This document shows, in pieces, positions 18,309 through 24,926 of a stretch of 64,000 nucleotides of DNA (positions within the stretch are counted from its first letter, which is position 1; every line of letters starts with the position of its first letter). The notes beneath the pieces are model-generated. The model did not search any database and was not told the DNA's origin. It saw nothing but the letters and a program-made list of their open reading frames with translations. The translations under genes were made by a program, and so were the position numbers. Source of the DNA: RI-231 sp041394905 (GTDB lineage: Bacteria; Acidobacteriota; Terriglobia; Bryobacterales; UBA6623); the NCBI GenBank assembly GCA_041394905.1, contig JAWKHJ010000012.1:1-64000 (forward strand), read 5' to 3'.

Positions 18309-20278
18309 GCAAATACTACCTGACGACGCCCATCTACTACGTCAACGCGTCGCCGCATATCGGCCACGCCTACACGACGTTGACCGCGGATACGATCAAG
18401 CGCTTTCGACGCATGATGGGCGACGAAGCCTTCCTGACGACCGGGACTGACGAGCACGGTCAGAAGGTCGAGCAGTCGGCTAAGGCTGCCGGTTGGACGC
18501 CGCAAGAGTTCACGGACCGCGTCTCGGACGCCTTCCGCCGCGAGTGGGACGAGCTCGGCATCGACTACGATTTTTTCCGCAGAACGACCGACCCCAAGCA
18601 CGCCAAGGCTGTGCACGAGATCTTCCTGCGCTGCCAGGAATCGGGCGCGATCTACAAGGACTCCTATACGGGCAAATACTCGGTGACCGACGAGATGTTC
18701 GTCACCGAAGAAGAGGCCGCGGAGCTCGACCCCGAGAAGGTTGTGGAGCTCACCGAAGAGAACTATTTCTTCAAGCTCTCCGCCTTCGAGGACAAGCTGC
18801 TCGACCTCTACGAGCGCCAGCCGGACTTCATCGAGCCCGAATCGCGGCGCAACGAGGTGCTGGCCTTCGTAAAGGAAGGCTTGAAGGACTTGTCGATCTC
18901 GCGCTCGACGCTCAAGTGGGGCATTCCGCTGCCCAACGATCCGGCGCACGTCTTCTACGTCTGGTTTGACGCGTTGACGACCTACATGTCCGCAATCGGC
19001 TACGGCGAGGAAGGCGAGCCCCGCAAGACGTGGGAGAGGCTTTGGCCGGCGAACGTGCATCTTGTCGGCAAGGAGATTCTGCGCTTCCACGCCGTCTATT
19101 GGCCGGCCTTCTTGATGGCCGCCGGGCTGCCGCTGCCGAAGAAGATCTACGCTCATGGCTGGCTCGTCTTCCAGGGCGACAAGATGAGCAAGTCGAAGGG
19201 CAACATCGTGCGCGCGCTGCCGATCCAAAAGGTGGTCGGCGTGGAAGGCCTGCGGTATTACCTGTTGCGTGAGATCGTCTTCGGGCAGGACGGCAATTTT
19301 TCGTGGGAAGCGCTCGTCGGGCGTTACAACTCGGACTTGGCGAACGGCATCGGCAACCTGCTGAGCCGCACCGTCACGATGATCCACAAGTACCGCGACG
19401 GCAAGGTCCCCGCGCCGCCCGCAGGTCACGACGCGGGCCTGCCCGAGAAGGCGCGCCAGACCATCCCTGCGGCGATCGACCACTACGAGCGGTTCGAGTT
19501 TTCGAAGGCGCTCGAGTCGATTTGGAGTCTGCTGGGCGCGGTCGACAAGTACATCGTCGAGATGAAGCCCTGGACGTTGGCGAAGGGCGGCGAAGAAGAC
19601 CAAGCGAAGCTCGACGCCACGCTCTACAACTCGGCCGAGGTACTGCGCATCGCGTGTGCGCTGGCTTATCCAGTGCTGCCGACCTCGACGCCGAAGATTT
19701 GGACGACGCTCGGCCAGCTGGGCGCGCTGGATGATTACAAGCTCGAAAACCTCGCCTGGGGCGAGCTCGCGGCGGGGACGACGCTGGGCGAGCCGGAGGC
19801 GCTGTATCCGCGCTTGGACGTCGAGAAGGCTGTGAAGGAGATGCAGGAATTGGAAGAAGAAGCGCTCAAGGAACAAGCCGCCATCATGGGCAAGACGGCC
19901 GAGGCCGCCCCGGCAGAAGAGCCCAAGAAGACGATCGTCGTCGACACACCCGAGATCGAGATCGACGACTTCTTCAAGGTCGACATGCGCGTGGGCCTGG
20001 TGGTCGAGGCGCGCAAGCACCCCGACGCCGACAAGCTGCTGCACCTGACGATCGACATCGGCGAGGCCGAGCCGCGCTCGATCTGCGCCGGCATTGCGGG
20101 CGTCTATGAGCCGGAGAAGCTCGTCGGCCGCAAAGTGGCCATCGCCGCGAACCTCAAAGGGCGCAAGATGCGGGGCATCATGAGCCAGGGGATGATCATC
20201 GCCGCCTCAGGCGACGACCGCCATCCGTACCTGGTGAGCTTTCTCGAGAACGCGCCAGTGGGAGCGCGCTTGGGCTAG
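18305..20278 (+). CDS. metG: methionyl-tRNA synthetase with C-terminal EMAP/Trbp domain
   Basis: Class I synthetase that charges tRNA-Met. The HIGH-type motif PHIGHAYTT is at residues 13-21 and the KMSKS loop GDKMSKSKGN near residue 295. The insertion region around residues 120-150 (YTGKYSVTDEMFV) lacks the zinc-binding cysteine knuckle, as in one of the known MetG forms. The anticodon-binding helical domain follows. A charged Ala/Glu linker (about 515-545) leads to a C-terminal tRNA-binding domain (DFFKVDMRVGLVVEARKHPD). Length is 657 residues, and the frame is intact. Translation is likely coupled to larC by the 4-base overlap. Confidence 0.96.
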   Translation: MSKYYLTTPIYYVNASPHIGHAYTTLTADTIKRFRRMMGDEAFLTTGTDEHGQKVEQSAKAAGWTPQEFTDRVSDAFRREWDELGIDYDFFRRTTDPKHAKAVHEIFLRCQESGAIYKDSYTGKYSVTDEMFVTEEEAAELDPEKVVELTEENYFFKLSAFEDKLLDLYERQPDFIEPESRRNEVLAFVKEGLKDLSISRSTLKWGIPLPNDPAHVFYVWFDALTTYMSAIGYGEEGEPRKTWERLWPANVHLVGKEILRFHAVYWPAFLMAAGLPLPKKIYAHGWLVFQGDKMSKSKGNIVRALPIQKVVGVEGLRYYLLREIVFGQDGNFSWEALVGRYNSDLANGIGNLLSRTVTMIHKYRDGKVPAPPAGHDAGLPEKARQTIPAAIDHYERFEFSKALESIWSLLGAVDKYIVEMKPWTLAKGGEEDQAKLDATLYNSAEVLRIACALAYPVLPTSTPKIWTTLGQLGALDDYKLENLAWGELAAGTTLGEPEALYPRLDVEKAVKEMQELEEEALKEQAAIMGKTAEAAPAEEPKKTIVVDTPEIEIDDFFKVDMRVGLVVEARKHPDADKLLHLTIDIGEAEPRSICAGIAGVYEPEKLVGRKVAIAANLKGRKMRGIMSQGMIIAASGDDRHPYLVSFLENAPVGARLG

Positions 20279-20421
20279 ACTTTCGCCCGAAAAGCGACAC
20301 AGCGCGACATTCCGCGACATCGTGGTTGATCGCGTCTAAGGTTTTCGCAAAAAACGAAGACGGCTCGGCAGGATGTTTCCGCCGGGCCTTTCGATTTGAG
20401 GGTAGCACCCGTGTCAAGGCG

Positions 20422-20841
20422 TCAGGCAGGCAGCAGGCGAAAGGCCTTGCCGCGCTTGTTGCGGTAGACGGCGAAGTCGCGTCGGTCGAGCGTGAAAATG
20501 GTGTCGATGGCCTCGCGGTCGGCGAGATGGACTAGGCACGCGTCGGCGAGTTGAGGGTTGAGGGAAGCGTATTGGGTCAGGATCTCGCGCACTCGGCGCA
20601 TGTCCGCAGGTTCGATGTCGATCAATTCGACCGTGGAAGACTCTATCCACTGAAACATAGCGTCCAGCGTGCGCTGGTTCCTACGTAGTAGCCAGGCAGC
20701 CTCAGTGACAACCGGCCAGCAGGTGATCAACGACCCGACTGCCGATCTTGCCGCACTAAGACACTGCTGGTGAGCGACGTCGTTGGGCGCGAGCAGGGCG
20801 ACGAGCGGCCCGGTGTCGAGAAGAATTCGGCGCTCCCTCAC
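20422..20841 (-). CDS. PIN-domain ribonuclease toxin (VapC-like)
   Basis: A 139-residue PIN-domain protein, the toxin of a type II pair; such toxins cleave tRNA or rRNA. The metal-binding acids are present in order: DTGPLVALL at residue 9, VVTEAAWLL with the glutamate near 46, LADACLVHLA with an aspartate near 98, and FTLDRRDFAVYR near 118. It overlaps the upstream antitoxin gene by four bases (ATGA), the usual translational coupling. The 143 bases between it and metG hold no gene that I can see. Confidence 0.88.
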   Translation of the reverse strand: MRERRILLDTGPLVALLAPNDVAHQQCLSAARSAVGSLITCWPVVTEAAWLLRRNQRTLDAMFQWIESSTVELIDIEPADMRRVREILTQYASLNPQLADACLVHLADREAIDTIFTLDRRDFAVYRNKRGKAFRLLPA

Positions 20842-21119
20842 TCGCCAAAGCCTTCCAGGTGCTTCGGATTCGTTGACAGGTCGGAAACATCGGTGGGGAA
20901 TCGCCCGAGTAATCCAGTTCTCTCCAAGCGATCGGCGATTGTCTCTCCGGACCGCGCGGCGTGCGATGCAAGGAACTCTTCGAGGGCGCGACGAATGACC
21001 TCGGACACCTGAATGTTCGCGGACTTGGTGTAGTCCTCCAGCCGAGAATCGAGCTTTTCGTCCAATCGGACTGTGCGGCGCACTGTCATGTCTGACATTT
21101 TACCAGCGTTGTCTGACAT
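20838..21119 (-). CDS. ribbon-helix-helix antitoxin (VapB-like)
   Basis: Small DNA-binding antitoxin that should neutralise the adjacent PIN toxin and repress the operon. TVRRTVRLDEKLDSRLEDY forms the beta strand and first helix of a ribbon-helix-helix domain, followed by SEVIRRALEEFLASH as the second helix. The C-terminal part would wrap the toxin. The start is uncertain: ATG 21119 is given, but 21098 and 21089 are in frame and none has a strong ribosome-binding site. Repeated TGTCAGAC sequences lie across these start codons and may be the operator. Confidence 0.82.
   Translation of the reverse strand: MSDNAGKMSDMTVRRTVRLDEKLDSRLEDYTKSANIQVSEVIRRALEEFLASHAARSGETIADRLERTGLLGRFPTDVSDLSTNPKHLEGFGE
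21084..21119 (-). promoter_or_regulatory. candidate autoregulatory operator of the antitoxin
   Basis: GTCTGACAT occurs at 21090-21098 and again at 21111-21119 on the plus strand, 21 bases apart, which is two helical turns. The first copy is also part of an inverted repeat TGTCA-N4-TGACA (21084-21097). The site covers the three possible start codons. Ribbon-helix-helix antitoxins commonly bind such short repeats; binding here is inferred. Confidence 0.4.
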
Positions 21120-21208
21120 CGCCTGACTATTCAGCTGTCTTTGGGCCGTGGAAACCATACCTGCACAGGTTCAGCGCTCGAGTAGGCGTGCGTGTGGTTC
21201 GATAGGGG

Positions 21209-21988
21209 TTGGTCATCGATTCGCATTGTCATCTGGATGGGCCGCGCTTTGAGGAGGACCGCGATGCGGTGCTCGACCGCGCGCGGGAGGCCGGCGTCGA
21301 AGCATTCCTGACCATTGGGACCGGCGACGGACCGCCCGATCTCGAATGCGCGCTGCGGATCGCCGAGCGCTACCCGGACGTTTACGCCACGGTCGGGGTG
21401 CATCCGCATGACGCAGGCAAGGCGGAACTCGCGACGCTGGGTGAGCTGACGAAGCTCTGCGCGGAGCGAAAAGTGCTCGCCGTGGGCGAAATCGGGCTCG
21501 ACTACCACTACGACCATTCGCCGAGGGACGTGCAAAAACGCGTCTTCGTCGAGCAGATGGGCATTGCGGCCGATTGCGAAAAGCCGATCATCATCCATAC
21601 GCGCGAAGCTTGGGACGATACGCTCGACTTGTTGCGCTCAAACTGGGCTTCCACCGGGCTAGGCGGCATTCTGCACTGCTTCTCGGGCAACCTGGAGCAG
21701 GCCGAGATGGCGCTGGGGATGGGCTTTTTCATCTCCTTCGCCGGGATCTTGACGTTCGGTCGTTCCCATGAGCTGCGCGAGGTCGCCGCCGCGCTTCCGG
21801 CGGACCGGATTCTGGTCGAAACCGACTCGCCCTATCTCACCCCGGAGCCCCATCGCAAGGTCCGCCGCAACGAGCCGCGCTATGTGGTGGACACGGCGCG
21901 CCGACTGGCCGAGGTTCGGGGCGTTTCCTACGAAGAAGTCGCCGCCGAAACGACGCGCAACTTCCGCAAGTTGTTCGGTTTGCCGTGA
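21209..21988 (+). CDS. TatD-family metal-dependent hydrolase
   Basis: A 259-residue TIM-barrel hydrolase of the TatD DNase family. Metal ligands are visible as SHCHLDG near the N-terminus, AVGEIGLDYHYD near residue 92, IIHTREAWDD near 131, ILHCFSG near 152 and ETDSPYLTPEPHR near 210. The start is a TTG at 21209, the only one that leaves MVIDSHCHLD intact. Family members have 3'-5' exonuclease or D-aminoacyl-tRNA deacylase activity; which applies is unknown. The stop overlaps a possible GTG start of the polyprenyl synthase (GTGA). Confidence 0.92.
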   Translation: MVIDSHCHLDGPRFEEDRDAVLDRAREAGVEAFLTIGTGDGPPDLECALRIAERYPDVYATVGVHPHDAGKAELATLGELTKLCAERKVLAVGEIGLDYHYDHSPRDVQKRVFVEQMGIAADCEKPIIIHTREAWDDTLDLLRSNWASTGLGGILHCFSGNLEQAEMALGMGFFISFAGILTFGRSHELREVAAALPADRILVETDSPYLTPEPHRKVRRNEPRYVVDTARRLAEVRGVSYEEVAAETTRNFRKLFGLP

Positions 21989-23031
21989 ATCCTGGAACCC
22001 GATACACTGAGGATTCTCTCGTGTCCGCACCAGCGCAAACCGCCCGTGCCGCACCGATGTCTCGGGCGGAGATCGCAGCCTTGGTCGCCGCAGACCTGGC
22101 CAAGGTCGAACGTGCGATCGAGCTCGATACCGTTTGCTCGGTGGAAGCGGTCACGGCCATTTCCCAACACCTTCAATTGAGCGGGGGCAAACGCTTGCGC
22201 CCGATGCTGGTTTTGCTCACCGCGCGAGCGTGCGGCTACCAGGGTGACGGCGCGGTGCGGTTGGGTGCGGTCACCGAGATCGTACATGCGGCCACGCTCG
22301 TACACGACGATGTAATCGACGAGGCGAAGGTGCGCCGAGGACGGCCGTCGAGCAACCAGCGCTGGGGCAACCACACCAGCGTGCTGGCCGGCGACTGGCT
22401 CTACATGCAGGCGTTCAACCTCACCCTGCGGGAGCGCAACTTCAAGATGCTCGATCTGCTGATCGAGCTGACGCAGACGATGGTGGAAGGCGAGCTGTTG
22501 CAGGCCGAGATGGCCGGCCGCGCGGATCTGACCGAAGATGACCACCTAGGGCTGATCCACCGCAAGACGGCTTCGTTGTTTTCGGTTTGCGCCCGCTACG
22601 GAGCCTTGCTCGCCGGAGCGGACGAGCAGACCGAGTCGCGGATGGGCGACTACGGCTGGAATCTCGGCATTGCCTTCCAGCTCATCGACGACGTGCTCGA
22701 CCTCTGCGCCACTGAGAAGGTGCTGGGCAAACCGGTGGGAAACGACTTGCGTGAGGGCAAGGCGACACTTCCGGTGATCTTGGCATTGGCCGAATGTAGC
22801 CCCGAGGAGCGCGAGAAGATCGAGACGGTGATGCGCGACGGCGACTACGAGCGTGTGCCTCACTTCGAAGTGCAGAGCATCTTGGAGCGGTACGGGACGC
22901 TCGAGACTGTGCGCCGCCGCGCGCTGGCCTACACCGACATCGCGGCCGAGCAGCTAGCGCCGTTGCCTGACACGCCCTACAAGCGGGCGTTGACATCGAT
23001 TCTGGATCTGGTAGTCGCGCGCGACAGCTAA
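21985..23031 (+). CDS. polyprenyl diphosphate synthase (octaprenyl/heptaprenyl type)
   Basis: Long-chain trans-isoprenyl diphosphate synthase that extends FPP with IPP, most likely for the quinone side chain. The first aspartate-rich motif LVHDDVIDEAKVRRG and the second QLIDDVLDLCATEKVLGKP are both complete, and GGKRLRPMLVLL binds IPP. The longest reading starts at GTG 21985, overlapping tatD. A second in-frame GTG at 22021 (MSAPAQTARA) has a TACACT hexamer 12 bases upstream and is an equally good start. The conserved region begins well after both. Full length is 348 residues. Chain length of the product is not readable. Confidence 0.92.
   Translation: MNPGTRYTEDSLVSAPAQTARAAPMSRAEIAALVAADLAKVERAIELDTVCSVEAVTAISQHLQLSGGKRLRPMLVLLTARACGYQGDGAVRLGAVTEIVHAATLVHDDVIDEAKVRRGRPSSNQRWGNHTSVLAGDWLYMQAFNLTLRERNFKMLDLLIELTQTMVEGELLQAEMAGRADLTEDDHLGLIHRKTASLFSVCARYGALLAGADEQTESRMGDYGWNLGIAFQLIDDVLDLCATEKVLGKPVGNDLREGKATLPVILALAECSPEEREKIETVMRDGDYERVPHFEVQSILERYGTLETVRRRALAYTDIAAEQLAPLPDTPYKRALTSILDLVVARDS
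22003..22008 (+). promoter_or_regulatory. TACACT -10-like hexamer inside tatD/polyprenyl synthase junction
   Basis: TACACT lies 12 bases before the alternative GTG start at 22021. If it is used, the polyprenyl synthase has its own promoter in addition to read-through from tatD. Confidence 0.3.
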
Positions 23032-23049
23032 CTCACAAGGAACAGAGCC

Positions 23050-23065
23050 GCGCCCGTGAGGGCGC
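23050..23065 (+). other. GC hairpin with GTGA tetraloop upstream of metX
   Basis: GCGCCC-GTGA-GGGCGC forms a perfect 6-base stem capped by a GNRA-type loop, 24 bases before the metX ATG. It may end the upstream transcript or shape the metX leader. It is too short for a known SAM riboswitch. Confidence 0.4.
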
Positions 23066-23089
23066 CGCACGGACCGAAACCGGACTGCG

Positions 23090-24184
23090 ATGATCGTTCA
23101 CCGCAAATGCGTCGAGCTCGGCTCGTTGACCCTTGAGTCAGGCGAGAAGATCGTACCGGTGACGGCGGCATACGAGTCCTATGGCGAGCTCAACGCGGAG
23201 CGCTCGAACGCCATTCTGCTGACTCACGCCTTCACCGGAGACGCGCATGCCGCCGGAGTGAGCGACATTGACGGAAAGCCCGGTTGGTGGGACGCGATGG
23301 TTGGCCCAGGTAAGGCCTTCGACACCGACAAGTACTTCGTCTTCTGTACGAACGTGCTCGGCGGTTGCGCTGGCTCGACCGGGCCAAGCTCGACCAATCC
23401 GGCGACGGGCAAGCCTTACGGCTCGTCGTTCCCCTTCGTCACCATCGGCGACATGGTGCGCCTGCAGAAGAAGCTCTGCGAGCATCTGGGCATCGAGCGG
23501 CTGCTCGCTGTCGCCGGTGGTTCGATGGGCGGGATGCAGGCGTTGCAGTGGGCGGTTGCGTATCCGCAGTCGTGCGCGTCGCTGATCGTGATTGCGAGCA
23601 CGCAGCGGCACTCCGCGCAGCAGATCGCGTTCAACGAAGTCGGCCGGCAGGCGATCGTGGCCGACCCGGACTTCCAGGGCGGTGACTACTACGGAACGGC
23701 TGGTCCGGTTCGCGGCCTTGCGGTGGCGCGCATGGTCGGACACATCACCTACATGTCCGACGACTCGATGCGCGAGAAGTTCGGGCGGAGGCGGCGTGCG
23801 ACCGAGAGCGGTACGGATTCGATCTTCGAGGTCGAGAGCTATCTGCGCTACCGCGGCGGGCAGTTCGTTTCCCGCTTCGATGCGAACTCCTACATCACGA
23901 TCACGCGCGCGATGGACACGTTCGATCTGCCGGAGGAGCCGCGGGCGCTCGGCGAAATTCTGGAGCCTTGCACGGCGCGGTTCCTGGTGCTGAGCTTCAC
24001 CTCGGACTGGCTTTACCCGAGCTACCAGTCACAGACCGTCGTGCGGGCGCTACGCGGTCGCGACAAGGACGTGGCCTATGTCGAGTTGCCGTCGAACTAC
24101 GGGCACGACGCGTTCTTGGTCGAAGCGGGCGAGCAAACCGACATCATTCGCGGGTTCCTCGAATCGACGTTCAAGCGGCTCTAG
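23090..24184 (+). CDS. metX: homoserine O-acetyltransferase MetX
   Basis: Acylates L-homoserine for methionine synthesis (alpha/beta-hydrolase fold, cytoplasm). The nucleophile elbow GGSMGGMQALQWA is near residue 144, the aspartate in FTSDWLYPSYQ near residue 304, and the histidine in NYGHDAFL near residue 337. NVLGGCAGSTGPSS is a family signature. At 364 residues it is full length and intact. metW follows 81 bases later, the classic metX-metW pairing. Acetyl versus succinyl specificity cannot be decided by eye. Confidence 0.95.
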   Translation: MIVHRKCVELGSLTLESGEKIVPVTAAYESYGELNAERSNAILLTHAFTGDAHAAGVSDIDGKPGWWDAMVGPGKAFDTDKYFVFCTNVLGGCAGSTGPSSTNPATGKPYGSSFPFVTIGDMVRLQKKLCEHLGIERLLAVAGGSMGGMQALQWAVAYPQSCASLIVIASTQRHSAQQIAFNEVGRQAIVADPDFQGGDYYGTAGPVRGLAVARMVGHITYMSDDSMREKFGRRRRATESGTDSIFEVESYLRYRGGQFVSRFDANSYITITRAMDTFDLPEEPRALGEILEPCTARFLVLSFTSDWLYPSYQSQTVVRALRGRDKDVAYVELPSNYGHDAFLVEAGEQTDIIRGFLESTFKRL

Positions 24185-24248
24185 GCGCATTTCAAAGCCG
24201 AATCCGAGCGCTCCACGGGCTTTCGCTGGCGCTCGACCGCGCCGACTC

Positions 24249-24254
24249 TATAAT
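24249..24254 (+). promoter_or_regulatory. TATAAT -10-like hexamer before metW
   Basis: A perfect TATAAT ends 11 bases before ATG 24266. The 81-base metX-metW gap holds no Shine-Dalgarno for metW, so metW may have its own start site as well as being read from metX. Confidence 0.4.
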
Positions 24255-24265
24255 CAGTAGAGCCT

Positions 24266-24910
24266 ATGGGGACCACAGTCACGGTCGAGCCGCCGCCCGT
24301 TTCCCAGGCGTTCGTAGCAGACGTCCTGGCGCGCGAGGATTACCAGACCATCGGCGAGATGATCGACTCCCGCGCCAAGGTGCTGGACCTTGGTTGCGGC
24401 GAGGGTCAGTTGATGGCCTGGCTCGAACAGGTGAAGGGGTGCCATACGCGCGGCGTGGAAATTTCGCCTTCGCGTGTGCGGCAGGCGCTCTCCAATGGGT
24501 TGTCTGTCTACCAGGGGGACATTGACCAGGGGCTGGCGGATTACCCCGACCAGGCGTTCGACTACGTCGTGCTGAGCCAGACGTTGCAGGAGACGCGCGA
24601 TCCGCGCGAGGTGCTGCTCGAGATGGTGCGCGTAGGCAAGCGCGCGATCGTGGCGTTCCCGAATTTTGGGCACTGGTCGTCGCGGCTTTCACTGCTGCTG
24701 ACCGGGCGCGCCCCCAAGACGCGTCACTTGCCCTACGAGTGGTACAACACGCCGAACATCCACGTGGTGACGATTCCAGACTTCGAGGAGCTGGTGCGCA
24801 AGGAAGGCCTGATCATCGAACGGTCTTACTTTTTGCGCAAGGACCGGCGGGTGAAGTTGCGGCCGAGCCTGATGGCGGATTCGGCGGTGTATTTGCTGCG
24901 CAAGGGCTAG
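24266..24910 (+). CDS. metW: methionine biosynthesis protein MetW
   Basis: A SAM-methyltransferase-fold protein of 214 residues that in other bacteria is needed for MetX activity. Motif I is VLDLGCGEGQLM at about residue 37. The family-specific GVEISPSRVRQALSNGLSV and YVVLSQTLQETRDP follow, and FPNFGHWSSRLSLLLTGRAPK is the MetW hallmark. The gene is intact and convergent with polA; the two stop codons are seven bases apart within one hairpin. Confidence 0.95.
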   Translation: MGTTVTVEPPPVSQAFVADVLAREDYQTIGEMIDSRAKVLDLGCGEGQLMAWLEQVKGCHTRGVEISPSRVRQALSNGLSVYQGDIDQGLADYPDQAFDYVVLSQTLQETRDPREVLLEMVRVGKRAIVAFPNFGHWSSRLSLLLTGRAPKTRHLPYEWYNTPNIHVVTIPDFEELVRKEGLIIERSYFLRKDRRVKLRPSLMADSAVYLLRKG

Positions 24911-24926
24911 CGCTCGGCTAACCCTT
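24902..24926. terminator. bidirectional hairpin shared by metW and polA 3' ends
   Basis: AAGGG-C-TAGC, loop GCTCG, GCTA-A-CCCTT: a nine-pair stem with one C/A mismatch and a 5-base loop. It contains the metW stop (TAG, 24908-24910) and the polA stop (CTA on the plus strand, 24918-24920). It could end transcription in both directions, although no long T tract is present on either strand. Confidence 0.5.

Noticed and set aside
18077..20044. A 655-residue open frame antisense to metG (and similar long ones at 2725-4161 and 26604-28085)
   Set aside because: High GC content opens long shadow frames opposite real genes. The sense frames carry complete family motifs and the antisense ones have none.
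20279..20421. Possible gene or RNA between metG and the PIN toxin
   Set aside because: No open frame with start and ribosome-binding site and no convincing RNA fold in 143 bases; only scattered GCGACAT direct repeats.
23032..23089. Possible SAM-type riboswitch before metX
   Set aside because: The gap is only 58 bases and shows one simple 6-base hairpin with a GTGA loop; none of the conserved SAM-riboswitch sequence blocks is present.
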